Assembly (NCBI GenBank): GCA_018712905.1
Contig: DVGD01000051.1
Span: forward strand, 1 to 5,951
Source: Candidatus Avoscillospira stercoripullorum
Lineage (GTDB): Bacteria; Bacillota; Clostridia; Oscillospirales; Oscillospiraceae
DNA: 5,951 bases
Direction of reading: 5' to 3'
The position numbers and the translations under genes are program-made. The notes beneath the pieces were generated by a model, which did no database searches, was not told where the DNA came from, and was given only the letters and a program-made list of their open reading frames with translations. Position 1 is the stretch's first letter. Every line of letters begins with the position of its first letter. This document shows positions 1 through 5,234 of the stretch, one piece after another.

Positions 1-21
1 CAGCGCAAGAAGCTTTTTCAT
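1..21 (-). CDS. 5' end of an unidentified gene (first 7 codons)
   Basis: Only the first seven codons are in the window, reading MKKLLAL on the minus strand, so the product cannot be identified. A basic MKK start followed by leucines and alanine is typical of a signal peptide or lipoprotein leader, but seven residues do not establish this. The start is supported by a perfect AGGAGG nine bases upstream and a sigma-A type promoter further upstream (96-124). The gene lies downstream of rsmA on the same strand but is separated by 279 bases and has its own promoter, so it is probably an independent transcription unit. Confidence 0.6.
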
Positions 22-30
22 CTTTTTGTT

Positions 31-36
31 CCTCCT
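31..36 (-). promoter_or_regulatory. Ribosome binding site of the gene leaving at position 1
   Basis: On the minus strand this reads AGGAGG, a full anti-16S match, nine bases before the ATG at 21-19. It is the main evidence that the seven-codon fragment is a real gene start. Confidence 0.7.
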
Positions 37-95
37 ATCATGAAATAGAATATATGGGAGTCGGCCATGGGGAATGCCGCTTCCTGAATATCACT

Positions 96-124
96 ATTTT
101 ACTAGAAAATCGCAAAACTTACAA
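96..124 (-). promoter_or_regulatory. Sigma-A type promoter for the gene at 1-21
   Basis: On the minus strand there is a -35 box TTGTAA (124-119), a 17-base spacer and a -10 box TAAAAT (101-96). Transcription would start near position 89 and give a leader of about 70 bases. The surrounding DNA is AT-rich, unlike the coding regions. Just upstream of the -35 box lies a tandem heptamer (127-140) that could affect activity. The call rests on box match and spacing only. Confidence 0.55.
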
Positions 125-126
125 TA

Positions 127-140
127 GAGAATTGAGAATT
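127..140. repeat. Tandem heptamer GAGAATT x2
   Basis: Two perfect adjacent copies of GAGAATT (127-133 and 134-140) sit directly upstream of the -35 box of the minus-strand promoter at 96-124. They may be a regulator site or an AT-rich upstream promoter element, or may be chance in AT-rich sequence. Confidence 0.4.
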
Positions 141-211
141 TTTCTGTTTTTGTGCAGTTTCTACGAGTGCTTACCGAGGTTGCCGGATGAAATCTAAGTA
201 TCTTTTTTGTA

Positions 212-241
212 TTCTCGGCATTTGTGCAATATATCCGAGAA
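212..241. repeat. Inverted repeat between rsmA and the next gene
   Basis: Arms TTCTCGG (212-218) and CCGAGAA (235-241) flank a 16-base loop, 60 bases past the rsmA stop. In the direction of rsmA transcription the hairpin is followed by an A-run rather than a U-run, so it does not look like an intrinsic terminator. It could be a protein binding site or an RNA 3'-end structure. No convincing rsmA terminator is visible elsewhere in 22-300. Confidence 0.35.
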
Positions 242-300
242 ACGTCTGGGAAATTTCATGCAATCTGACAAGGCTTTTCCAGTGTTCCGGAGGCAAGCAG

Positions 301-1158
301 CTAGTCCTCCGCAGTCGCGCTCAGCGCGCTGGACAGCTTGGCAAAATCGGGGATGGAGAGCGTCTCGCCGCGCACATTTTCCGCAAAGCCGCACGCCCGC
401 ACAGCCTCCAGGAGCCTCGGCTTGGGGATGCCCAGGGCGCCCAGGCCGTTGACCAGGGTCTTGCGGCGCTGGGCGAAGCTCGCCCGCACCACCCGGAAGA
501 AAAACGCCTCGTCCGCCACCATCGCCGGGGGCTGGGATCGCACGGTGAGATGCAGCACCGCCGAGGTCACCTTGGGCTGAGGGATAAAGCAGCTGGGCGG
601 CACGTCGAAGAGAATCTCCGGCTGGGCGTGGTACTGGCAGAACACCGTGAAGGCGCCATAGTCCGCCGTGCCAGGCGCTGCGCAGATCCGCTGGGCGACC
701 TCCTTTTGCACCATCACCGTGACCGTTTCAAAGCACTTGGCCTCCAGCAGCGCCGCGAGAATGTCGGAGGTAATATAATAAGGAAGGTTGGCGCAGGCCT
801 TCACCCGCAATCCGGGAAACTGCTCTGCCACCAGGGCGGGGATGTCCTGCTTTAAAATGTCGCCGAAGATGAGATTTAAATTCTCCGGCTGCCCCAGGGT
901 TTCGGCCAGCACCGGCTGAAGGCGCTTGTCCAGCTCCACCGCCGTCACCTTTCCGGCCAGGCGGCACAGCCACTGGGTCAGCGGCCCCACGCCGGGTCCC
1001 ACCTCCAGCACGCCGCAATCTCGATCCACCCCGGCCTCCCGGGCAATGCGCTCCGGCACCCAGGATTGGGTGAGAAAGTTCTGTCCCTTGGCCTTGGAAA
1101 AGTGAAAGCCGTGGCGGGACAGCACGTCCTTGATCTCGTGGATATTACAGGGATCCAT
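301..1158 (-). CDS. rsmA: 16S rRNA (adenine(1518)-N6/adenine(1519)-N6)-dimethyltransferase RsmA/KsgA
   Basis: RsmA uses S-adenosylmethionine to dimethylate two adjacent adenines in the 3' terminal hairpin of 16S rRNA late in 30S assembly; loss gives kasugamycin resistance. The 285-residue product matches the usual family length. Visible motifs in order: GQNFL (25-29), the SAM-binding loop LEVGPGVGPLT (51-61), the acidic VELD ending strand 2 (74-77), GDIL (99-102), the catalytic NLPYY (124-128), FIPQPKVTS (191-199) and the C-terminal FAQRRKTL (228-235). The ATG at 1158 is chosen because AGGAGG stands six bases before it and the protein then begins close to the family N-terminus. An upstream in-frame start at 1272 would add 38 residues translated through a hairpin repeat and lacks support. 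The gene is divergent from the hydrogenase operon; its likely promoter (1431-1460) implies a leader of about 265 bases carrying four hairpins. Confidence 0.97.
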   Translation of the reverse strand: MDPCNIHEIKDVLSRHGFHFSKAKGQNFLTQSWVPERIAREAGVDRDCGVLEVGPGVGPLTQWLCRLAGKVTAVELDKRLQPVLAETLGQPENLNLIFGDILKQDIPALVAEQFPGLRVKACANLPYYITSDILAALLEAKCFETVTVMVQKEVAQRICAAPGTADYGAFTVFCQYHAQPEILFDVPPSCFIPQPKVTSAVLHLTVRSQPPAMVADEAFFFRVVRASFAQRRKTLVNGLGALGIPKPRLLEAVRACGFAENVRGETLSIPDFAKLSSALSATAED

Positions 1159-1164
1159 AGGTAT

Positions 1165-1170
1165 CCTCCT
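1165..1170 (-). promoter_or_regulatory. rsmA ribosome binding site, fixing the start at 1158
   Basis: The minus strand reads AGGAGG followed by six bases and ATG. This decides in favour of the 285-residue product over the longer frame opening at 1272. Confidence 0.85.
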
Positions 1171-1198
1171 TGATGGTTGGTAGTATCCGATTTTGGGT

Positions 1199-1224
1199 GT
1201 AGGGGCGCATTGTATATGCGCCCG
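1199..1224 (+). repeat. Palindromic repeat unit A (GTAGGGG...CCCG family)
   Basis: Hairpin with perfect 8-base arms GGGCGCAT (1203-1210) and ATGCGCCC (1216-1223) around a 5-base loop. The ends are asymmetric: TGTAGGGG on the left and CCCG on the right, which gives the unit a direction. It is the first of four units in this gap and lies nearest rsmA. Confidence 0.75.
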
Positions 1225-1271
1225 TGCCGGAGAGCGTTTTGCGGAAGCCTTATGGGAATCGCAGCTGCCCA

Positions 1272-1312
1272 CGGGCGGATATATAATCCGCCCCTACGGG
1301 TGCGGAAGAAAT
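1272..1312 (-). repeat. Palindromic repeat unit B with conserved tail
   Basis: Hairpin arms GGGCGGAT (1273-1280) and ATCCGCCC (1286-1293) around ATATA, in the opposite orientation to unit A. Positions 1288-1312 match 1380-1404 of unit D at 23 of 25 bases, starting with the 18-base identity CCGCCCCTACGGGTGCGG. The repeated unit therefore reaches past the hairpin into a tail of about 16 bases. This tail runs almost directly into unit C. Confidence 0.8.
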
Positions 1313-1314
1313 TT

Positions 1315-1341
1315 GTAGGGGTCGATGCCCCCATCGACCCG
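1315..1341 (+). repeat. Palindromic repeat unit C
   Basis: Hairpin with perfect 9-base arms GGGTCGATG (1319-1327) and CATCGACCC (1332-1340) around CCCC, with the same GTAGGGG start and CCCG end as unit A. The stem sequence differs from A, B and D, but its GTCGA core is shared with the copy beside ribF (5248-5274). Different stem bases with preserved pairing suggest that the structure is what is conserved. Confidence 0.8.
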
Positions 1342-1365
1342 ACCGCGCAAGCGGCCTTGCACAGG

Positions 1366-1404
1366 CGGGCGGCTGATAGCCGCCCCTACGGGTGCGGTGG
1401 AAAT
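1366..1404 (-). repeat. Palindromic repeat unit D with conserved tail
   Basis: Hairpin arms GGGCGGCT (1367-1374) and AGCCGCCC (1378-1385) around a 3-base loop, in the same orientation as unit B and sharing its downstream tail (1380-1404). The four units alternate in direction (A forward, B reverse, C forward, D reverse), as in REP/BIME-type clusters. A small CCGC-GCAA-GCGG hairpin (1343-1354) sits in the spacer between C and D. Confidence 0.8.
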
Positions 1405-1430
1405 CGCGGTGCGGTGCCGGGTTTTTGGCC

Positions 1431-1460
1431 ATTATACCATACCTTCCGCGGTGGCGTCAA
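1431..1460 (-). promoter_or_regulatory. Sigma-A promoter reading toward rsmA
   Basis: On the minus strand: -35 box TTGACG (1460-1455), an 18-base spacer, and a perfect -10 box TATAAT (1436-1431) preceded by TG in the extended -10 position. It is the best promoter match upstream of rsmA and would start RNA near 1424, giving a leader of about 265 bases that includes all four hairpin repeats. The distance to the gene is long, so a closer, weaker promoter cannot be excluded. Confidence 0.7.
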
Positions 1461-1488
1461 AATAATCTCCAAGAAGCGGTTTTCCCCA

Positions 1489-1517
1489 TTGCTATTTGGC
1501 CAAAGAAAGAGTATAAT
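1489..1517 (+). promoter_or_regulatory. Sigma-A promoter of the hydrogenase operon
   Basis: -35 box TTGCTA (1489-1494), a 17-base spacer and a perfect -10 box TATAAT (1512-1517). Transcription would begin near 1524, leaving a leader of about 88 bases. The first ten bases of the spacer form the perfect palindrome TTTGGCCAAA (1495-1504), a plausible operator. The promoter is back to back with the rsmA promoter, with 28 bases between the two -35 boxes. Confidence 0.7.
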
Positions 1518-1519
1518 AT

Positions 1520-1541
1520 TCGATAAAGGGATATCGATAAA
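1520..1541 (+). repeat. Direct repeat TCGATAAA x2 at the operon transcription start
   Basis: TCGATAAA occurs at 1520-1527 and again at 1534-1541, a 14-base period, just after the -10 box. The second copy includes the palindrome TATCGATA (1532-1539). The position suits an operator, but no known regulator consensus is recognised and the region is AT-rich. Confidence 0.35.
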
Positions 1542-1549
1542 TATATAAT

Positions 1550-1569
1550 CCATATCATATTTTATATGG
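1550..1569. repeat. Inverted repeat CCATAT...ATATGG in the operon leader
   Basis: Arms CCATAT (1550-1555) and ATATGG (1564-1569) flank an 8-base AT loop inside the predicted 5' leader. It could be a weak RNA hairpin or a regulator half-site pair. It does not match the Rex consensus (TTGTTAA-N4-TTAACAA) expected for redox control. Confidence 0.3.
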
Positions 1570-1596
1570 CGCGATCCATTCCCTGAGAAACCCTTC

Positions 1597-1603
1597 AAAG
1601 GAG
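1597..1603 (+). promoter_or_regulatory. Ribosome binding site of the hydrogenase flavoprotein gene
   Basis: AAAGGAG stands eight bases before the ATG at 1612 and supports that start. Confidence 0.75.
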
Positions 1604-1611
1604 CGAACAAC

Positions 1612-3450
1612 ATGAGCAGACTTTCCATCCGCACCAAAAGCGAGGCGCAGGCGGTTGTGGAGGATCTCTACCACAGCGTAGAGCGCCGCATTGCCTCCAG
1701 TCCGCCGGGACTTTGCCCCGTGGACATGACGCTGACCTTCCTCAATCTCTGCCACGCCCAGTCCTGCGGCAAGTGTGTTCCCTGCCGCGTGGGTCTCGGG
1801 CAGCTGAGCGCCCTGCTGCGCCAGGTTCTCGACGGCACCGGCACCCTGGAGACCATCGACACCATCGAGGCCACTGCCCAGGTAATTCTGGACACGGCTG
1901 ACTGCGCCATCGGCGTGGACGCGGCACGGCAAGTTCTCATGGGCATGCGGGGCTTCCGGGATGACTACATCTCCCATGTGACCGAGGGTCGCTGCCTGGG
2001 CGGACTGGAAAATCCGGTGCCCTGCGTGGCGCTCTGCCCTGCCGGGGTGGACATCCCCGGCTACGTGGCGCTGGTTTCCGAGGGGCGGTATGCCGACGCG
2101 GTGAAGCTTATCCGCAAGGACAACCCCTTCCCCACCGCCTGCGCCTACATCTGCGAGCACCCCTGCGAGGCGCGGTGCCGCCGCGGCATGATCGACGATC
2201 CCATCAACATCCGCGGTCTTAAAAAGTTTGCCGTGAACAATGCTGGCACGGTGCCCAATCCCCCCTGCGCGCCGGACACCGGCAAGCGGGTGGCCATCGT
2301 GGGCGGCGGCCCCGGCGGCCTCTCGGCTGCCTACTACCTCCGGCTCATGGGGCACAGCGTCACCGTCTACGAGCAGCAGAAGAAGCTGGGCGGCATGCTT
2401 CGCTACGGCATCCCCAGCTACCGCTTCCCCCGGGAAAAGCTCGACGAAGAGATCGCCTCCATTCTCTCCACCGGCATTGAGGTGAAGCTGGAGACCACCA
2501 TCGGCAAGGACATCTCCTACAACGACCTCCGCAAGCAGTATGACGCGCTTTACCTCGCCATCGGCGCTCAGACCGACAAGAAGACCGGCATTCCCGGCGA
2601 GGACAGCCAGGGCGTCATCTCCGCCGTGGAGATGCTCCGCGGCATTGGCGACGACATCATGCCCGACTTCACCGGCAAGAAGGTGGTGGTCATCGGCGGC
2701 GGCAACGTGGCCATGGACGTGACCCGCAGCGCCATCCGCCTGGGCGCGGAGAAGGTAAGCTGCGTCTACCGCCGCCGCCAGGCCGACATGACTGCCCTGG
2801 CTGAAGAGGTGGAGGGCGCGCTGGCCGAGGGCGCGGAGCTCCTCACCCTCCAGGCGCCGGTGCGCATTGAGGCCGACGAGAACGGCCATGCCACGGCGCT
2901 GTGGGTACAGCCCCAGATCATCGGCCCCGTGGGCCGCGACGGCCGTCCCCGCCCCAACAAGGCAGACTGCCCCGAGGTGTGCATCCCCGCCGACCTCATT
3001 CTGGTGGCCATCGGCCAGGGCGTGGAGACGCACTACTTTGAAGAGGGCGGCGTCCCGGTGCGCCGGGGCAGCTTCCTGGCCGAGGAGGACTCTAGCCTCG
3101 ACACCCAGGAGGGCGTCTTCGCCGGGGGCGACTGCGTCACCGGCCCCGCCACCGCCATCCGCGCCATTGCCGCCGGCAAAGTGGCCGCGGCCAACATCGA
3201 CGAATATTTGGGCTACAACCACGTCATCACCACCGACGTGCAGATTCTCCCGCCGCCCCGGCTCAACAACCTGCCGCCTCATGGCCGCGTGACCATCGGT
3301 GAGCGGGAGGCCAGCGAGCGGAAGAAGGACTTTGCCTGCATCGAATGCGAAATGAGCCTGGAGGAGGCCACCACTGAGGCAACCCGCTGCCTCCGGTGCG
3401 ACCACTTCGGCTACGGCAGCTTTAAGGGAGGGAGAATTGACAGATGGTAA
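1612..3450 (+). CDS. Hydrogenase-associated flavoprotein: NuoF-type 4Fe-4S domain fused to a GltD/NfnL-like FAD/NAD(P) oxidoreductase
   Basis: Predicted electron-input subunit of the hydrogenase encoded next. In 612 residues, in order: a NuoF C-terminal type 4Fe-4S helical domain (about 30-123; SCGKCVPC with C52, C55, C58, plus C98), a GltD-like iron-sulfur domain (C128, C138, C142 and C177, C181, C185, C189), an FAD Rossmann fold (VAIVGGGPGG, 227-236), an NAD(P) Rossmann fold (VIGGGNVAMD, 360-369, with CVYRRR at 384-389), the second FAD motif GVFAGGDC (501-508), and a C-terminal extension with paired CxxC motifs (C576/C579, C593/C596). The arginines at 387-389 lie where GltD and NfnL bind the 2'-phosphate of NADPH, so NADPH is the likely nucleotide, though this is inference. 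The FMN- and NADH-binding part of NuoF/HydB is absent. The first GltD cluster lacks the classic CxxC. The stop overlaps the hydA start by seven bases, implying coupled translation. It could be annotated as glutamate synthase beta subunit by homology, but context argues against that role. Confidence 0.9.
   Translation: MSRLSIRTKSEAQAVVEDLYHSVERRIASSPPGLCPVDMTLTFLNLCHAQSCGKCVPCRVGLGQLSALLRQVLDGTGTLETIDTIEATAQVILDTADCAIGVDAARQVLMGMRGFRDDYISHVTEGRCLGGLENPVPCVALCPAGVDIPGYVALVSEGRYADAVKLIRKDNPFPTACAYICEHPCEARCRRGMIDDPINIRGLKKFAVNNAGTVPNPPCAPDTGKRVAIVGGGPGGLSAAYYLRLMGHSVTVYEQQKKLGGMLRYGIPSYRFPREKLDEEIASILSTGIEVKLETTIGKDISYNDLRKQYDALYLAIGAQTDKKTGIPGEDSQGVISAVEMLRGIGDDIMPDFTGKKVVVIGGGNVAMDVTRSAIRLGAEKVSCVYRRRQADMTALAEEVEGALAEGAELLTLQAPVRIEADENGHATALWVQPQIIGPVGRDGRPRPNKADCPEVCIPADLILVAIGQGVETHYFEEGGVPVRRGSFLAEEDSSLDTQEGVFAGGDCVTGPATAIRAIAAGKVAAANIDEYLGYNHVITTDVQILPPPRLNNLPPHGRVTIGEREASERKKDFACIECEMSLEEATTEATRCLRCDHFGYGSFKGGRIDRW
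3427..3434 (+). promoter_or_regulatory. hydA ribosome binding site inside the upstream gene
   Basis: GGAGGGAG ends nine bases before the hydA ATG at 3444 and lies within the last codons of the flavoprotein gene. With the seven-base overlap of the frames (3444-3450) it supports translational coupling and balanced subunit amounts. Confidence 0.75.
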
Positions 3451-5180
3451 CGCTGACCATTGACGGCAAGACCGTAACTGCCCAGGAGGGCACCACCATT
3501 TTGGAGGCCGCCAGAGCCAACGGGATCAACATTCCAAGCCTGTGCTACCTCAAGAACATCAACCAGATCGCCGCTTGCCGCATCTGCGTGGTGGAGATCA
3601 AGGGCATCAGCCGCCTGATGCCCGCCTGCGACAACCAGGTGGCCGAGGGCATGGAGATCTACACCAACTCCCCCCGGGTACGCCAGGCGCGCAAGACCAA
3701 TTTACAACTCATTCTCTCCCAGCACGACTGCCGATGCGCCACCTGCATCCGCAGCGGCAACTGCACCTTGCAGAAGCTGGCCAACGACATGAACCTCTTG
3801 GGCACCCCCTATGAGACGGAGCTGCCCATCACCCGCTGGAATCAGAATCTGCCCCTTATCCGCGACGCGGCCAAGTGCGTCAAGTGCATGCGCTGCGTGC
3901 AGATCTGCGACAAGGTGCAGAGCCTGAACATCTGGGACGTGGCCGGCACCGGCTCGCGCACCACGGTCAACGTCTCGAAAAACCGCAAGCTCGAGGACGC
4001 CGACTGCTCCTACTGCGCCCAGTGCATCACCCACTGCCCCGTGGGCGCCCTCCACGAACGGGATGACACGGTGAAGGTGCTCAAAGCCCTGGCCGATCCC
4101 GACATCGTCACCGTGGTGCAGGTAGCGCCCGCCGTTCGCGCCGCCTGGGCGGAGGACTTCGGCCTCCCCCTGGACGTGGCCACCCCCGGCCGCATGGTCT
4201 CCGCCCTCAAAGCCCTGGGCTTTGACTATGTCTACGACACCAACTTCTCCGCCGACCTCACCATTATGGAGGAGGGCAGCGAGTTTATCGAGCGCTTTAC
4301 CCACCGCGATCAGTATCCCTGGCCCATGTTCACCTCCTGCTGCCCTGGTTGGGTGCGGTTTGTGAAGAGCCAGTTCCCCCAGTTCACCGCCAATCTCTCC
4401 ACGGCCAAGTCTCCTCAGCAGATGTTCGGCGCCGTGGCCAAAACCTACTTCGCCGAGAAGATGGGCATTCCCCCGGAGAAGCTCAAGGTCATTTCCGTGA
4501 TGCCCTGCGTGAGCAAGAAGTCCGAGAGCGACCTGCCCACCATGCGCGGCGATTCCGGTGAGAAGGACGTGGACATCGTCCTCACTACCCGGGAGCTGGC
4601 CCGGCTTCTAAAGAGCGACCATGTGGACATCACGAAGCTTCCCGAGCAACAATTTGACTTCCCTCTGGGCACCGGTACCGGTGCGGCAGTGATCTTCGGC
4701 GCCACCGGCGGCGTCATGGACGCGGCGCTGCGCAGTGCCTATTTTCTGGTCACCGGTAAGAACCCCGACGCCGATGCCTTCCTCCCTGTCCGCGGCATGG
4801 ACGGCTGGAAGGAAGCCGCCTTCGACATTCCCGGCGCCGGGACGGTGCGCGTAGCCGTGGCTCACGGCCTGGCCAACACCCGCAAGCTCATGGAGGCCAT
4901 CGAGGCAGGAAAAGTGGCATACGACTTTGTGGAGATCATGGCCTGTCCCGGCGGCTGTGCCGGCGGCGGCGGTCAGCCCATCCACGACGGCCTGGAGATG
5001 GCCGCTCTCCGCGGCTCGGTGCTCTGGGAGCTGGACAAGGGCAGCAAGCGCCGCTTCTCCCACGAAAATCCCGAGGTGCAGACCCTCTATGCGGAATATC
5101 TGGAAAAGCCTCTGTCCCACAAGGCCCACCACCTGCTCCACACCGACCACACCGCCTGGGAGATGCCCCGGCAAAAGTAA
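3444..5180 (+). CDS. hydA: [FeFe] hydrogenase, group A, catalytic subunit with full iron-sulfur relay
   Basis: Catalyses reversible H2 formation at the H-cluster; cytoplasmic, as there is no signal peptide. The 578 residues have the architecture and nearly the numbering of Clostridium pasteurianum CpI: N-terminal 2Fe-2S (C34, C45, C48, C62), His-ligated 4Fe-4S (H94, C98, C101, C107), two ferredoxin-like 4Fe-4S clusters (C145, C148, C151, C155 and C188, C191, C194, C198), then the H-cluster motifs TSCCPGW (297-303), MPCVSKKSE (353-361) and EIMACPGGCAGGGGQP (497-512). H-cluster ligands are C300, C355, C501 and C505. The proton-path residues known from CpI appear kept (C299, S319, E277, E280, R284). 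The tail LSHKAHHLLHT is common in NAD(P)-linked group A enzymes. It is the second gene of the operon, overlapping the flavoprotein gene, and ends just before a strong terminator. Activity needs HydE, HydF and HydG, which must be encoded elsewhere. No defect is seen. Confidence 0.97.
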   Translation: MVTLTIDGKTVTAQEGTTILEAARANGINIPSLCYLKNINQIAACRICVVEIKGISRLMPACDNQVAEGMEIYTNSPRVRQARKTNLQLILSQHDCRCATCIRSGNCTLQKLANDMNLLGTPYETELPITRWNQNLPLIRDAAKCVKCMRCVQICDKVQSLNIWDVAGTGSRTTVNVSKNRKLEDADCSYCAQCITHCPVGALHERDDTVKVLKALADPDIVTVVQVAPAVRAAWAEDFGLPLDVATPGRMVSALKALGFDYVYDTNFSADLTIMEEGSEFIERFTHRDQYPWPMFTSCCPGWVRFVKSQFPQFTANLSTAKSPQQMFGAVAKTYFAEKMGIPPEKLKVISVMPCVSKKSESDLPTMRGDSGEKDVDIVLTTRELARLLKSDHVDITKLPEQQFDFPLGTGTGAAVIFGATGGVMDAALRSAYFLVTGKNPDADAFLPVRGMDGWKEAAFDIPGAGTVRVAVAHGLANTRKLMEAIEAGKVAYDFVEIMACPGGCAGGGGQPIHDGLEMAALRGSVLWELDKGSKRRFSHENPEVQTLYAEYLEKPLSHKAHHLLHTDHTAWEMPRQK

Positions 5181-5195
5181 GTCCCCTTGCAGGGA

Positions 5196-5234
5196 CGCAA
5201 AAAAACGCAGGCAAATTGCCTGCGTTTTTTTGCG
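5196..5234. terminator. Bidirectional intrinsic terminator between hydA and ribF
   Basis: A perfect inverted repeat with 19-base arms around one central base (5215). The core stem is ACGCAGGC/GCCTGCGT (5205-5212 and 5218-5225), with an A7 run on the left and a T7 run on the right. Each strand therefore shows a GC hairpin followed by a U-run, so it can end hydA transcription (plus) and ribF transcription (minus). It begins 16 bases after the hydA stop. Small hairpin-like CCCTTGC-GGG sequences flank it on both sides (5181-5196 and 5235-5243). Confidence 0.9.

Larger units (their letters stand above)
1159..1611. other. Divergent intergenic region between rsmA and the hydrogenase operon (453 bases)
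   Basis: No gene is supported here; the open frames that cross it pass through hairpin repeats and have no ribosome binding sites. From left to right it holds the rsmA ribosome binding site, a cluster of four GC-rich hairpin repeats (about 1198-1404), a minus-strand promoter for rsmA (1431-1460), a plus-strand promoter for the hydrogenase operon (1489-1517) and an AT-rich operon leader with short direct and inverted repeats (1518-1570). The change from GC-rich repeats to AT-rich promoter DNA is abrupt near 1430. Confidence 0.8.

Noticed and set aside
187..855. 222-residue plus-strand frame overlapping rsmA
   Set aside because: It is antisense to rsmA, whose complete motif set and ribosome binding site fix the coding strand; its arginine-rich translation has no recognisable family.
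1159..1272. N-terminal extension of RsmA starting at 1272
   Set aside because: The extra 38 residues would come from repeat DNA, and AGGAGG directly before 1158 marks the true start.
1199..1404. Possible CRISPR array
   Set aside because: The units alternate in orientation, have variable arms and irregular spacing; a CRISPR array needs same-direction near-identical repeats with spacers of even length.
1177..1548. 123-residue plus-strand frame in the intergenic gap
   Set aside because: It reads through four hairpin repeats and both promoters and lacks a ribosome binding site.
1555..3405. 616-residue open frame on the minus strand opposite the flavoprotein gene
   Set aside because: It is as long as the real gene, but its translation is rich in A, G, H, V and L with no recognisable motif, it starts without a ribosome binding site, and the opposite strand encodes a protein with many intact motifs. 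Long antisense frames are expected in GC-rich coding DNA.
1612..3450. Glutamate synthase small subunit (gltD)
   Set aside because: The FAD/NAD(P) module is GltD-like, but the added NuoF-type 4Fe-4S domain, the overlap with hydA and the absence of a gltB neighbour point to a hydrogenase partner.
3702..4304. 200-residue antisense frame within hydA
   Set aside because: It is a shadow of the GC-rich hydA codons, with low-complexity composition, no motif and no ribosome binding site.
4608..5174. 188-residue antisense frame within the 3' half of hydA
   Set aside because: It runs opposite the H-cluster domain, whose motifs are intact; no start signal or recognisable domain.
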